Below are positions 22,111 through 33,199 of a DNA stretch of 64,000 nucleotides, in pieces. Position 1 is the stretch's first letter. Each line of letters begins with the position of its first letter. The translations under genes were made by a program, and so were the position numbers. Below the pieces are notes generated by a model, which saw only the letters and a list, made by a program, of their open reading frames with translations, was not told the origin of the DNA and ran no database searches. The stretch is from Ligustrum vulgare (lineage: Eukaryota; Streptophyta; Magnoliopsida; Lamiales; Oleaceae): assembly GCA_963555705.1 (NCBI GenBank), contig OY743183.1, forward strand, positions 45,001,466 to 45,065,465. The letters run 5' to 3'.

Positions 22111-22830
22111 ATGAGGAACTTTGAGAAGTGGGATTGCTTAAATTACGTGAGTCACGTGATCATTAAGTGCGGCATTCCGGAAGCCTTTAGTGGCATAGTA
22201 TGTAAGGAGGTAAATGATGCCAATGAATTCCTTGCCGAAATTAAGAAACGTTTTGCGAAAAACGATAAGGCTGAAACAAGCACGCTTATGCAAAGCTGGA
22301 TTTCAATAAAGTATAAAGGCAATGGGAAAATAAGGGAGTACATCGTGTAGATGTCTCACACTGCTTCAAAACTTAAGGAACTAAAACTCGACTCGTCTAA
22401 TGACTTGCTCGTGCATTTGGTATTGATATCGCTTCCTGCGCAATATAGTTAATTTAAGGTTAGTTATAACTGTCAAAGTAGAAATAGACTCTCAATGAGA
22501 TCATTTCATAGTGTGCAAGCTTCTTGCACAAATCAGTCAATTTAAGGTCAGTTGTAACTATCAAAGGGAGAAATGAACTCTAAATGAGCTCATTCTATTT
22601 TGTGTGCAAGAGGAAGAAAAGTTGAAGCAGGACAGAACTGAAAGTGTTCACTTGGCAAACACCTCTAAAGATAAGGGCAATAAAAGAAATAAAGAACATA
22701 AAGTTGTTAAGGGTTCAGAACAAAAGAAACCACATAAACACATTAAGGCTGTTTCTTTTGTTAGAAATCTGGACATTTAAAGAAAGATCATACATAATAC
22801 TAACTAAAGTTGCTGCTAAAATACCTTAAG
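22111..22830 (+). pseudogene. Gag remnant of nested copia
   Basis: The frame 22111-22350 (MRNFEKWDCLNYVSHVIIKC onward) and following broken frames resemble the UBN2-type Gag core, including STLMQSWISIKYKGNGKIREY. A Lys-rich tail (KEHKVVKGSEQKKPHKH) near 22690-22740 corresponds to the region before a zinc knuckle, but no CCHC is intact. A short stretch near 22440-22580 (caatttaaggt...gttgtaactatcaaag) is duplicated. Stops and frameshifts make it non-functional. Confidence 0.65.
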
Positions 22831-22854
22831 AACTTTTGACAGGCAAAAAGACCT

Positions 22855-25050
22855 AGTCTAAAGTATTTCTACATTTGGGGATGTCCAGCTAAGGCAAGGC
22901 TTTATAGGCCACATAAAGAAATTGGACTCCAAAACAGTTAGCATCTGCTTTATTGGTTATTCTGAGCGATCGAGGGGCTAATAATTTTATGATCCCACGC
23001 TTAAATCAAATTTTGAAACGGGAAATGCAACATTTTTTGAGGATGTTGAGTTTGGGGGAGAAATAAGGTTAAAGATATTGTCTTTAAAGAATAAGTTGAG
23101 GAAGGATCGGTATCGATTCCTACTATTGCTTTTGACAATGTGCAAGTTTCTATGCATGTCATTGATCAAGAAGTATATCCGGAACCTCAATTAGACAATA
23201 TTGAAGAACCTCCCATCCAAAATAAAGTAAATTTCAAAAGTACAAACTCAACAACCTCAACAACTAAAGCCATTAAGGAGATCCACGAGAGAAAGGGAAA
23301 AAATGCTATTCCGGATAATTTAAATAGTATTTTTCCAAGAACATAAGGAAATAATGGAATGGTGGAAGATGGTCCAATCAATTCCATCAAGCCATGCAGG
23401 GTTCTAACTCTCAGAAGTGGATTGATGTCGTAAATAAGGAGTGTAAGCATATGCAAGACAATAAAGTTTGGGATCTTGTCCCATTACCAGAAGGTGCGAA
23501 GCCCACTGGTCTTAAATGGATTTTTAAACCAAGAGGGATTCGAAAGGTAATGTGGAAAGATATAAGGTTCGTCTTGTATCTAAGGGCTTTACACAGAATG
23601 ATGGCATTGACTATAAAGAGACTTTCTCTTCGGTTTCAATGAAAGACTCTTTCAGGAAAGTCAGGTTGTTGCACATTTTGACCTCGAGTTACGTCAAATG
23701 GATACTAAGGTGGCATTTCTCAATGGCGACATTGATGGGACGATCTATTTGGTGCAATCAGAAAACTTTGTGTCAGTAGACCCAAAGCAAATGATTTGCA
23801 AATTAAAGAAATCCATTTATGTGCTCAAGCCAGCTTCTCGTTAAGGGTAATACAAATTTCATCAAGTAATTATCTCATTTGGTCTTGAGATTAATGCTGT
23901 TGATGGTTGTGTGTATTACAAGTTCAGTGGGAGTAAGTATATTTTCCTGGTTTTATATGTTGATTATTGCTTGCCACCAATGATATATGTATGTCACATA
24001 AAATTATGAGATTTTTTGTCAAGGAATTTTGAGATTAAAAATCTTGGTGACGTCTCTTTTGTATTAGGAATTCAGATACACCGGGATTATTCTCGAGGTA
24101 TTCTTGGATTGTCACAAAAGGGCTATATCGATAAAGTACTTAAGAGGTTTGACATGCAAGACAGTAAATCAGGGGACAGCTCTATCGCTAATGGAGACAA
24201 ATTTAGTCTCGACTAATGCCCGAAAAGTTATCTTGAAGTTAAAGAAATGCAGAGGCTCCCATATAGTTAAGCTATAGGGAATCTGATATATATTCAAATT
24301 TGTATGCGTTCGGATATTGCATACGTTATTGGGATATTAAGGAGATATTTAAGTAACCCTGGGATGGATCATTTGGAAAGCAGCCAAACATGGGTTATAA
24401 GGTATTTAAAGAGAACAAAAGATTACATGCTCACATACAGAAAATCGGATCAGTTGGAGATCATATGGTATTATGATTCCGATTTTTACTAGATGCCAAG
24501 AAAGTAAAAGATCCACATAAGGCTACATTTAACTGCTGGTTGGAGGAGCTATTTCCGGATGGAGTGCTTAACAGACACTTTAGCTTCTTTCACTTGGCAG
24601 CACAGTTGTAGCAATTTTGGGGGGCATCTAATTATGGAATATAGCTGCGAAATTTTGTCACAAGGCTGCGTATTCTGTATGGTATAGAAAGACCACTAAA
24701 GTTATATTGTGACAATAACTCAGCAGATTTATATTCCAGTAACAATAGGAGCTCAACTAAGTCAAAATACATTGACATAAGTTCCTGGTTGTGAAGGATA
24801 CAGTTCAGAGTGGACACGTGTCAATAAGAGCACATTGGGACAAACTCCATAATTGCGGATCCGCTTACTAAAGTATTACAACATAAGGTCTTTCATGAGT
24901 ACATTACTCATATGGGTGTTGTATTTCTTAAGGATATTCGGTTTCAGTGGGAGTTTGTATTTTGGGTGCATAAGACACATTTACTGTCCTTTTGGATACA
25001 GTTTAAAGTTAAAGTTATTTACAGCTGTGAGGTTTCAGGTTTATTATCTC
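22855..25050 (+). pseudogene. Integrase tail, RT and RNase H remnant of nested copia
   Basis: The catalytic core of integrase is gone. What remains begins with its tail near 22865-23060 (LDSKTVS, GYSERSRG, KFYDPTL across frames). RT follows: DVVNKECKHMQDNKVWDLVP and LKWIFKPRG from 23421, then YKVRLVSKGFTQNDGIDY from 23558 in another frame. A degenerate palm region lies near 23955 (the usual YVDD reads YVDYC). FEIKNLGDVSFVLGIQIHRD is at 24022-24081 and RNase H text (RSDIAYVIGILRRYLSNPG) at 24307 onward. The 3' end, from 24850, reads ADPLTKVL then FHEYITHMGV. At least four frameshifts or stops are present. Confidence 0.8.
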
Positions 25051-25361
25051 TGAACTTGTTTAAGGATGATCTCACTAAAGTTGGACTAGTTGGAAATAGG
25101 CATGTTGAAGATCACATTACATGTAATTTCCATGCTGCACATCCATACTTGATCCATGTCATTCAGTTATGTCGATATACGTGACCATTGAAGGTTTAGT
25201 TACGATTAATGTAGCGAAAGCCGCTTTGATCCTATGTTGATATAATTGATGGACCGGATTGTTTGGGGATGCATTCAGTAATGATAGCAAAATTCTGAGT
25301 ACTCATAAGGTTATGATTGATACACAATTGTAAGGTTACACATATAGCCCAAGTGGGAGAT

Positions 25362-25773
25362 TGTAAGGATTTTAATCAATCGTGTGGGCTTATATGTGAA
25401 TTATTGTGTAATAAGGATTTGGTATATTGGGCTTTAATGCATCTAAAATAATGTATGGGCTTTTATGTGTAGATACCAGGCCATTACCTAATTCATGATG
25501 GGCCGGATTAGGTTAATTGGTAATTCAGTATATAAAGTCGGTTATGGTCCCTGAATCCTACGTACTGTTCATCTTGTCTGACATCCCATCATCAGAGAGA
25601 AAATTAAGGACTACGTATCGATTTAGAAGATCCAAACACCGTCGAATCGTTTATCGCGAATCGCGTTTGATTAAGGTACGCTTCCGCTTCAGTTGTTTAA
25701 TTCTTGATAATTCCAACATGATGATTATTTAGATTATAGATAAATTATTATCTGTAATAAAATTTTACTAACA
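25362..25773 (+). repeat. 3' LTR of nested copia (412 bp)
   Basis: Same ends as the 5' LTR but lacking an internal 48 bp between gtgta and taataagg. The preceding AAGTGGGAGA (25351-25360) is the polypurine tract. Confidence 0.9.
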
Positions 25774-25990
25774 GGAAAACGTAGAAGATGGCCATCGATT
25801 GGATGACGGTGACGGGGGAGACTAACCTTTTGGCTTGAGACAATTAGGGATTTGGCTCTCTGATTTGGAAGAAAACTGATGAACTTTAGTGGGAAAAAAA
25901 GGTATTATGGGCATGTTTGGGTTTCATTTGCACACGTGGAGAAACCGTTAGCCACCACGTTCCATCCAGTTAAACTAACATCTTGAATAT

Positions 25991-26101
25991 GAATGAGGGA
26001 TGGGAAACATTTTTTAGAGTTCAGTGAGCATTGAGAAACACATTAAAGAACAATGAGTAAGTAGTAATTATTTGGAAAGTTCAATGATGGTTGGTATAAT
26101 T
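25991..26101 (-). repeat. MULE right TIR (interrupted)
   Basis: This is the inverse of 16652-16768. The outermost bases were displaced 2.4 kb to 28547-28552 by insertion of the gag-only LTR element, whose TAATT target duplication is at 26097-26101 and 28542-28546. Confidence 0.85.
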
Positions 26102-26722
26102 TGTTGGGTATTTGATCCAAAATTCAACAATGAAGACTAATTAATTAGGTAAGAATGGTTGGTGAAGAACTTGTTAGGTATTGAACCAACAATTCAACGT
26201 GAAGACTAATTAATTAGGTAAGAATAGTTGGTGAAGAGTTAGGTGAGATAAGTTGGTAAGATTGGTTGGTGAAAGAATTTGTTATTCCCAATCCGTCCCT
26301 AATCTTTGCCTATAAATAGAGATCTTATTGTAGAAGAGAAGAGCACCACAAGCACAATTGGAGAGTGCCAAACATTGTGAGTCAGTGATCAAAGAGAGAA
26401 AATTGTGAGCCTAGCATATTGTGAAGTTTCTTGTAACTCTTTGTAGTGTAAGTCAAAGGGTAGAAATTATATGTGGTAAAGCTCGTTTGTTGTATTTTCT
26501 CTGTGGTTTGTGGGATTGGGTTGGTGAGTGAAAGTCTATATATTTGTAACAATTTAATATATAGTGAAAAGCTTTGGCGAGGGTCCGTGGACGTAGGCAT
26601 TTTGCTGAACCACGTAAATTTCTGTGTTCGTATTTATTTTCTTGTTTGCTTATTTTATTTTAAACATCGAAAGATCCTGTGGGAAGAAGAAAGGGGGAAT
26701 CGACGTGTCGAAATTCCCAACA
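26102..26722 (+). repeat. 5' LTR of gag-only element (621 bp)
   Basis: A canonical TATAAATA is at 26311-26318. The first ~70 bp (TGTTGGGTATTTGA...) recur immediately after as a diverged copy beginning TGTTAGGTATTGA at 26171, a tandem duplication of the LTR start. Confidence 0.9.
26311..26318 (+). promoter_or_regulatory. TATA box of gag-only element LTR
   Basis: TATAAATA in the 5' LTR, repeated in the 3' LTR at 28130-28137. It is a plausible Pol II promoter for the element. Confidence 0.6.
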
Positions 26723-26772
26723 AGTGGTATCAGAGATACAGGTGGTTCAAATAATTTGAAGAAAAAGAAAAT

Positions 26773-27552
26773 ATGTCTGTCAAGTACGATGTGGAGAAAT
26801 TTGACGGGAGAATCAATTTTGGCTTGTGGCAAGTACAAGTCAAGGATGTCTTGATTCAGGCGGGTCTGCACAAAGCTTTGAAGGGAAAACCAACTGAGAG
26901 TTCTGACAAAGAAATTGAATCCAGCAAGACTGATGAAGATTGGGAAGATTTGGATTTGAAAGCTGCTAGTACAATACGACTTTGTTTGGCCAAGAATGTT
27001 CTTGCAAATATTCATGGGATATCTGCTGCTAAGGAACTTTGGGAGAAACTGGAAGAGTTGTATCAAACGAAAAACTTGTCAAATCGCTTGTATCTGAAGG
27101 AACAGTTTCATTCGTTGAGAATGAGCGCAGGTACAAAAATCTCTGACCATCTTAGTGTTCTTAACGGGATTGTTTCTGAACTGGAATCTATTGGAGTCAA
27201 AGTTGAAGATGAAGATAAAGCGTTGAGGCTCATCTGGTCTCTTCCATCCACGTTTGAGCACATCAAACCGATTTTGATGTACGGGAAAGAAACGGTGGAT
27301 TTTTCTGAAGATACAAGTAAGTTGATATCTGAAGAACGGAGATTGGGTGGAGGTGATGATTCATCTGGAAATAATTTGCTTGTTACTGAAAAGTGGAAGA
27401 GGGGGAACTCCATGAAGAAGAAGGTGACATGTTGGAACTGTGGTCAATCCGGGCACGTGAGAAGAAATTGTCCAAAAGGTGGAGCGAACTCGGCGAACTG
27501 CTCGAAGGACAATGCGACTCTCCTGGTGGAGGGTGGTGATGATGTACTCTGA
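26773..27552 (+). CDS. Intact copia Gag, 259 aa, with zinc knuckle
   Basis: The frame starts 50 bp after the LTR with VKYDVEKFDGRINFGLWQVQ, typical of the Gag amino end, and continues through the UBN2 capsid-like region (about residues 60-190). A basic linker and a perfect CCHC knuckle follow: C220, C223, H228, C233 in CWNCGQSGHVRRNC. It ends in EGGDDVL and a stop, where autonomous copia polyproteins would continue into the protease. Gag would form virus-like particles and package the element's RNA. The frame has no disabling mutation, which fits the youth of the LTRs. There is no pol downstream; only about 370 bp of 3' UTR separate it from the purine tract. Translation and assembly are inferred, not shown. 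Confidence 0.9.
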   Translation: MSVKYDVEKFDGRINFGLWQVQVKDVLIQAGLHKALKGKPTESSDKEIESSKTDEDWEDLDLKAASTIRLCLAKNVLANIHGISAAKELWEKLEELYQTKNLSNRLYLKEQFHSLRMSAGTKISDHLSVLNGIVSELESIGVKVEDEDKALRLIWSLPSTFEHIKPILMYGKETVDFSEDTSKLISEERRLGGGDDSSGNNLLVTEKWKRGNSMKKKVTCWNCGQSGHVRRNCPKGGANSANCSKDNATLLVEGGDDVL

Positions 27553-27920
27553 GTAAGATGGGACATCCTCATGGCATGATGCCAGTTGCCATGATAGAGG
27601 ATGTGTTCTTACTGACATGGGTACTGTGTTCGCATACAGCATTGGTTTGGTTTAGATGCAAGGTATGTGATTTTTTTTATTTATGTCGATGGCTGATGAA
27701 CTTCCAAGGAGAACCAAACATGGGAGTTGCACCATAATTTTTCAGCAAGGTTTGTTTCGACATGTTCCGATGAAATTCTCGGAGTTCGTTGATAATTCTG
27801 AGTGGTTATACTCATATGGTGGAGTATGAGATCTGTTAAAGTGGAAAAATGCTTGCCTGTTACCCAATGGTTGAATTTGAATGTTTTGGCTTGGAGGAAT
27901 TTTATTGTCAAGGTGGAGAT

Positions 27921-28541
27921 TGTTGGGTATTTGACCCAAAATTCAACAATGAAGACTAATTAATTAAGTAAGAATGGTTGGTGAAGAACTTGTTAGGTAT
28001 TGAACCAATAATTCAACGTGAAGACTAATTAATTAGGTAAGAATGGTTGGTGAAGAGTTAGGTGAGATAAGTTGGTAAGATTGGTTGGTGAAAGAATTTG
28101 TTATTCCCAATCCGTCCCTAATCTTTGCCTATAAATAGAGATCTTATTGTTGAAGAGAAGAGCACCACAAGCACAATTGGAGAGTGCCAAACATTGTGAG
28201 TCAGTGATCAAAGAGAGAAAATTGTGAGCCTAGCATATTGTGAAGTTTCTTGTAACTCTTTGTAGTGTAAGTCAAAGGGTAGAAATTATATGTGGTAAAG
28301 CTCGTTTGTTGTATTTTCTCTGTGGTCTGTGGGATTGGGTTGGTGAGTGAAAGTCTATATATTTGTAACAATTTAATATATAGTGAAAAGCTTTGGCGAG
28401 GGTCCGTGGACGTAGGCATTTTGCTGAACCACGTAAATTTCTGTGTTCGTATTTATTTTCTTGTTTGCTTATTTTATTTTGAACATCGAAAGATCCTGTG
28501 GGAAGAAGAAAGGGGGAATCGACGTGTCGAAATTCCCAACA
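27921..28541 (+). repeat. 3' LTR of gag-only element (621 bp)
   Basis: Same length as the 5' LTR. The seven differences seen include gatcc/gaccc near the start and ttaaacatc/ttgaacatc near the end. TAATT follows directly at 28542-28546. Confidence 0.9.
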
Positions 28542-28561
28542 TAATTAACTCCTAAAATAAC

Positions 28562-29182
28562 TTAAACCCTTCTAGCTCGTCCATTCTTTGTTATGTTAAA
28601 TTGAAACTTAATGCAACTATAACAAGCAAGCAAACAACATTAATTAAAGAATTTATCTAGTTGTCCCACAACCTCCATGCGAGTGGTTTCCAACAATGGG
28701 ATTAATCCCATTGTTCAACTAGCACTTCTCCTAATTAAAATACATGCAACATAATAAACAATATGAGCTAATTATTAAAGAACGACCAAATCTCCCTCTT
28801 ACCTAACATTGACATGCAAATATGGAAGTTGTCTCAAGCCACATTTGGCCTTTATACATTTTTCCAAGAAAACATTACATTTTTTTGTTTATAAAGAAAG
28901 ACTTTTATCAAACAGAGGCTTAAATCCATGTCCAACAAGCGCAAAAATTTAAACCTTTACGAGCCCCATGTCAATAAATTAAGCTATCTATTTAGTTGAA
29001 TTTCAACTAAACTGCCTAAATCACCATTTTACCAGTCCACAAACCGCCCTACAGGCACTATCTAGGTCGAGAAAAATTCAAACCCGACCCTTAACTATCT
29101 CCTAGAAATCCACATCTTGGAGTTACTATCCAAATTTGGAACAACCCACCTTAGATCTGGACAGTGAAACTCCTAAATCACT
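28562..29182. other. Intergenic with a truncated MITE end
   Basis: Near 28880-28925 the sequence ends TTTATCAAACAGAGGC followed by TTA, like the right ends of the Tourist-like MITEs elsewhere in the window, but no left end was found. From about 29030 the text on the minus strand resembles a repeated stretch seen again at 30740-30860. No gene is supported. Confidence 0.4.
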
Positions 29183-30690
29183 GATAAGTGTATTTTATAC
29201 ACTTATCTATATGTCTAAATTAGAATAAATGATTGTCATTTTTGAATATATGCTCTTTAATTAGTGTTTAATTGTTACTTTGCAGAAAATATTCCAAAAG
29301 ATAAAGAATGATGCAATTAATGACAAAATGGCACAATTGGATATTAATTGGAGCTTAATTGAGCAAGTGAGAGATATGTGACAACAATCGGGAAAGGTTC
29401 ATGGTGCCAAAGTGAACGAATCAAATGTTGGAGGACCCAATTTAAGGAATTGAAAGCTGAAACGAGCAAATTGAGAAGATTCCGAAGTTTGGGGACTAAA
29501 TCGTAACAATTGAAAATGGAGGACCAAGGCTACAATTAATGATAAGGACCTACTTACACAACCAAGAAAAGATGAAAAATTTCGCATAAGTCCTTCCACG
29601 CGATCGTGGCCTTTAAAGGCGCGCTGTCGCGCGTTGTTGCGAAAATCGAAACAGAAGGTTTCAACTCCTTCCGAGCGATCGCGCAGTTATATGACTGGGC
29701 CGCAGATCAGATTTTTCTCGCAATTTTTAACAAGCTTTGGGCTTTTTGACCTAGGTTTTTCCCTAACCTATAAATACAACTTATGAGGCACGAAATCAGG
29801 ACCTTTGCCTCTCCAAAGAATGAGCCACAATAGAGAATTCAACATCAAATTCTTGGGGAATCAAGCATCGCAAAGCGGCGTGAATTGAAGATAATTGAAG
29901 AGTCAACACTTGGTGTAAGCGTTCCTTTCTTTATCTTACTTTTAATGAACGTTTATTATTGTTTTTGCTCTTTAATTTTGATGTGTAACTAAACTCCATG
30001 TTGGGATGAACGATGTAGCCTAGTCATATTATTTTAATTCCAAGTTTCGTTGTTTTAACGATTTCATTGCACTTATTAATTTATTATTTTTCTTAATGCT
30101 TGAATTGCTTGATCACCAATTCAAGATATATTGAGTTATTTCCATAATCCGAGATGTGAATTAATAACTTAGAACGTGGTAATAAATTCGGTAATTGAAT
30201 GAGAGATAGAGATATACTTTTGTTGTTATTGCGGTCGTGTGTGAATTCTTGTGTTTATTACATTTAGATAAGGAATATTCGGACCCACTGTAGAGATACA
30301 TGGTTGACTTATTTAGGTAGAATTGATTTAAACTCGAGAGAGGAATTTCAATATAAATTAGTGAATTCGACCGAGTACATAATTAGGAAATAGGACTAGA
30401 ATTGGAATTCATATAATTGGTTAGGTGAAATCGTGAATCTCAACTACTTTACAATCATCTTTAAAAACAAAGCAATTTTAAAATTTTAATTCTTTAATTG
30501 ATTTTCTTAGATTTAGATTTCAAACATCAACACAAATTCATCTGTTTAAATAAGGATAAGAATTTACATATTTCTGTACTTAGTAAGCAGTTTCTGAGGG
30601 ACGACATTCCGAACTTCTAGGTCCACTTTACTACTCTTCACGACCCGTACACTTGCGGGGATATTTTGCATCGCGAGATATTAGTGAACG
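29183..30690 (+). mobile_element. Solo-LTR-like block, gypsy type
   Basis: It starts TGATAAGTGTATTTTATACA and contains CTATAAATAC near 29769. It later has a segment (around 29975-30060) with ATGTGTAACTAA and GATGAACGATGTAGCC, and ends in a region with gtccactttactact and cacttgcggggatattttgca. The same landmarks in the same order occur at 54032-55590, so both belong to one LTR family. ATCAC flanks it (29178-29182 and 30691-30695), a possible target duplication, but the resulting end is not the usual CA, so the right border is uncertain. No coding domain is present. Confidence 0.55.
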
Positions 30691-31637
30691 ATCACCAGTC
30701 TCCCAATGCGCAAACAAGTCACCAACACCTTACAGAGACATCAGCTATATCTAGAAAAAGTTGTACCCCATTTCTTAACTATCTCGAAGAAATCCACATC
30801 CTCATAGTCACTGTCAACATGCATAGCAACCACCTTAGATTTAGACCTAGACACCTAACATCCTTAAATCTTATTTTCCCAATCCACAGCCCAAATCGTC
30901 AACGCCCTATGAGACCACCATTTAGGCTGAGGAAAAATCATACCCCGTCTCTTAGCAATCTCCACATTAAAAACGACAGGCTTCAAAACTTCCAATAAAT
31001 CGTTGAAAAATCCATTCTTCACACAACTTTCACTACAATCTTCCTGCTTCCAGTATTCTGATCTTTACACTTCATTAATAATGGCAACTCACGCCTTCCA
31101 CCAACACGACTTTCAAATTAATATACTTGAACAGTTGAACTTGTTGATTCATTCCATATTCATACAAATAAGCAAATCTTCATCCCACCCTATCTTTACA
31201 TGTCCTCTCACCTTCTGTAAACTTAACAACCTCCCCAGGTTCCCATGCTACCATTTTTTCCTGCTTCAACAACCTCCTCAGGTTCATTAGGTTTTCTGAA
31301 CTCACAATTTGGCCCAATCTAACAAGCTCTTCACTTTCACCAGCTACATGCAACTCGGAGTTTCACTGAATCCCTTGGATTCTCTAGTTTTTTTTTTTTT
31401 TTTTTTGCCCCTCCATTTTTCCCAACTGCAGCATCTTCCTTGCAAGTCTTCTCCAATGAATCATCACCAAAATATACAGTGGTTAGACAGGTTAATTAGT
31501 TACTTGTAAATTTCTTCATTTTTCGAATTGATAACCTTGATATCATTCACATTCTTGTTTTCTTCTCCTCTTCTATACAGTGTTGTTATCCAATTCCTCC
31601 TCCAAAACCCCATTTTTCCTCAATTAGTTTACCAAAG
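30691..31637. other. Intergenic, possible decayed gene on minus strand
   Basis: Minus-strand frames give coding-like text such as DSDYEDVDFFEIVKKWGTTF (near 30820-30760) and FPQPKWWSHRALTIW (near 30940-30900), but in different frames. A related stretch lies on the other side of the solo LTR at 29090-29170, so the LTR may have split a repeated sequence. The family is not recognised. A T-run of about 20 lies at 31388-31407. Confidence 0.25.
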
Positions 31638-32486
31638 TGATGCGAACCACGTAGCAATTGTAGCTACGCAGCCCACAAAAGATTGACTCAACCCAAGAAT
31701 GCCAAAAGAAACAAGATTTATGGATCCAATTAAAATCAATTGAATCAAGCAACCAATACAATCAAATTGATATATTGACCTCTTGATCACAAATAATATT
31801 AATTATCACCCAATTGTTTAAACACCACAAGAATTAAACTTGCAAAGTTCGAAATTAGTTCAACGAAGAACAGTGTTTGAAAGCAAATTTGCCTTTCAAA
31901 TTATATTAATCTCAAAGTTGTGTGTAAAATAATACAAAGAACAAGCCTATATATAGGCAAAGAAATAAAATCCTAATCTAATTAGAAAACTAAATAAATA
32001 ACTTAATCTAATTGAAAAATCAATTCCTAATCTAATTAGGAATATAATAAAGATAATCTCTTTTATAACAATAAGGGTGGAAATTAAAAAAACTAGACTT
32101 CTAATTGAACTAAAACGGAATAAAACTTAAAATTCGCAACAAATCTCGCAGAAAATCACTGACGCCTTCACTTGGTATTTTGGTCATAACTTTCTCTCCC
32201 AATGTCCAATTGCATTGATTAAAAGTTCATTAGAAAGATAACTCAAAGGGCTACAATTATTCTAGAAATGATGATTTCCAAATTCGAATGTTTTCAATAT
32301 AAAAATTTAGTCTCAACCTAAGATTGGAAATCTGAATTATAATATTTGCCCTTTTTGTGTTCTTCTTTGATTTTCAACTTGATTTTCGTACTCGAGCCCA
32401 ACATGAAACTTGTCTCTTTAGTCGCCAAGAATGTATTTTCATCCATTGTTGCTTGAAGACTTGTATTCAGGCTCTGGATCATATCA
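31638..32486 (-). repeat. 3' LTR (minus-strand element)
   Basis: 849 bp, direct repeat of 34569-35420. It begins on the plus strand with tgatgcgaaccacgtagc and ends with ggatcatatca. Confidence 0.85.
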
Positions 32487-32595
32487 TTCCCCCCTTCTTC
32501 AGGATGATTCGTCTCTAATCATAGCTTGGTTCATAGTGTTTCAGTGCACCACCTGGATCAAAAGGAAAATTCTTGCCTCCATTACATAGGATCAA

Positions 32596-33130
32596 CTAAT
32601 AGTAGTCTAATACTTGGATTGGATGGACGAGTCGAAATATGAACTTTCTTGGCCATATGTAGTGTGGCTCAAACCTCCAAGTATATTCAACATGAAAGAA
32701 AGATTTATGCAGAATAGGGTGTAAAATGTTAGTTTCACTAAGTACAAGATAGGGATCCTTGTACTCATGGTGTATCATCTCTAAATCCTCTTCCCTAACA
32801 ATGAGGTCCATCTCTTCACCTCCTTCCTTTGTTGCAACTTCTTGCTCAATCTCTTCTATTTCTTTTCTCTCAAGCTCATCCACCTCTTCTAATTCCACAT
32901 TTTCAAGCTCAACTACCTCTTCTAAATTTTTGGCCTCAACCAACTCCTTCACGTTTTCATTCTCTACCCCGTCAACTTTCAATTCATGCATATCATCATC
33001 AATAATTTCAACTTCTTATTCATCCACCTCTTTATTATCCAATTCCTCATCTCCTACCTTAAATGTCGGGTTTTTTTCAACTATTTCTACTTTCAACTCT
33101 CCCTCCTTCTTCCCAACATTCATATCCTGA
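32596..33130 (-). pseudogene. Acidic, coiled-coil-like frame of the non-autonomous element
   Basis: The open frame 32991-32596 (131 codons) is dominated by Glu, Val and Leu in heptad-like runs (VVELENVELEEVDELERKEI) and ends with an aromatic stretch that includes FHVEYTWRF. Similar acidic text extends upstream to 33130 with one stop. It lies downstream of the protease remnant where RT would start in an autonomous element. I do not recognise a domain; it may be a linker retained by this family. Confidence 0.45.
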
Positions 33131-33199
33131 TGCTCTTCTTGCAACTTAACTACATTTTTAATTTTTTACCCCTCCGTGCAATCATGTCCTCTTTTAAAA

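Larger units (their letters stand above)
19352..25773 (+). mobile_element. Ty1/copia element nested in the MULE, non-autonomous
   Basis: Two LTRs (19352-19811 and 25362-25773) begin TGTAAGGATT and end CTAACA. The target duplication GGAAA is perfect at 19347-19351 and 25774-25778. A TGGTATCAGAGCC primer site follows the left LTR and a purine tract AAGTGGGAGA precedes the right one. The internal 5.5 kb has a very long leader (about 2.2 kb), broken gag, only the tail of integrase, and broken RT and RNase H. By eye the LTRs differ at about 8 of 412 aligned sites plus one 48-bp gap, so insertion is fairly recent although the coding region is wrecked. Confidence 0.92.
26102..28541 (+). mobile_element. 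Gag-only LTR element (TR-GAG-like) inserted in the MULE TIR
   Basis: Two 621-bp LTRs (26102-26722 and 27921-28541) run TGTTGGGTATTTGA to AATTCCCAACA and differ at about 7 sites by eye. The target duplication TAATT is perfect. A TGGTATCAGAGA primer site and an AAGGTGGAGAT purine tract border an internal region of only 1198 bp. It encodes one intact Gag frame and nothing of protease, integrase or RT. This matches the described TR-GAG class of non-autonomous copia derivatives; a one-off deletion derivative of a complete element is the alternative. Confidence 0.92.
16652..28552. mobile_element. Mutator-like element (MULE), split by two nested LTR elements
   Basis: The left end starts GAGTTAATTATACCAACC. 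The right end gives the inverse, GGTTGGTATAAT at 26089-26100, interrupted by the gag-only LTR element, and resumes as AACTC at 28547-28551. TAAAATAAC flanks the whole at 16643-16651 and 28553-28561, an 8-9 bp target duplication (one extra C on the right), as MULEs make. Without the two insertions and their target duplications the element is about 3 kb, with TIRs of about 115 bp and a mudrA-type pseudogene. The transposase is dead. Confidence 0.85.

Noticed and set aside
30666..31509. Three consecutive plus-strand frames that might be a gene
   Set aside because: Codon use is biased to His/Pro/Asn from AT-rich sequence and no domain is recognisable; the minus strand looks slightly more coding-like, but that is also weak.
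32759..33130. Serine-rich plus-strand frame of 123 codons
   Set aside because: It is the complement of the Glu-rich minus-strand frame of the retroelement; the strand of the LTR signals favours the minus strand.
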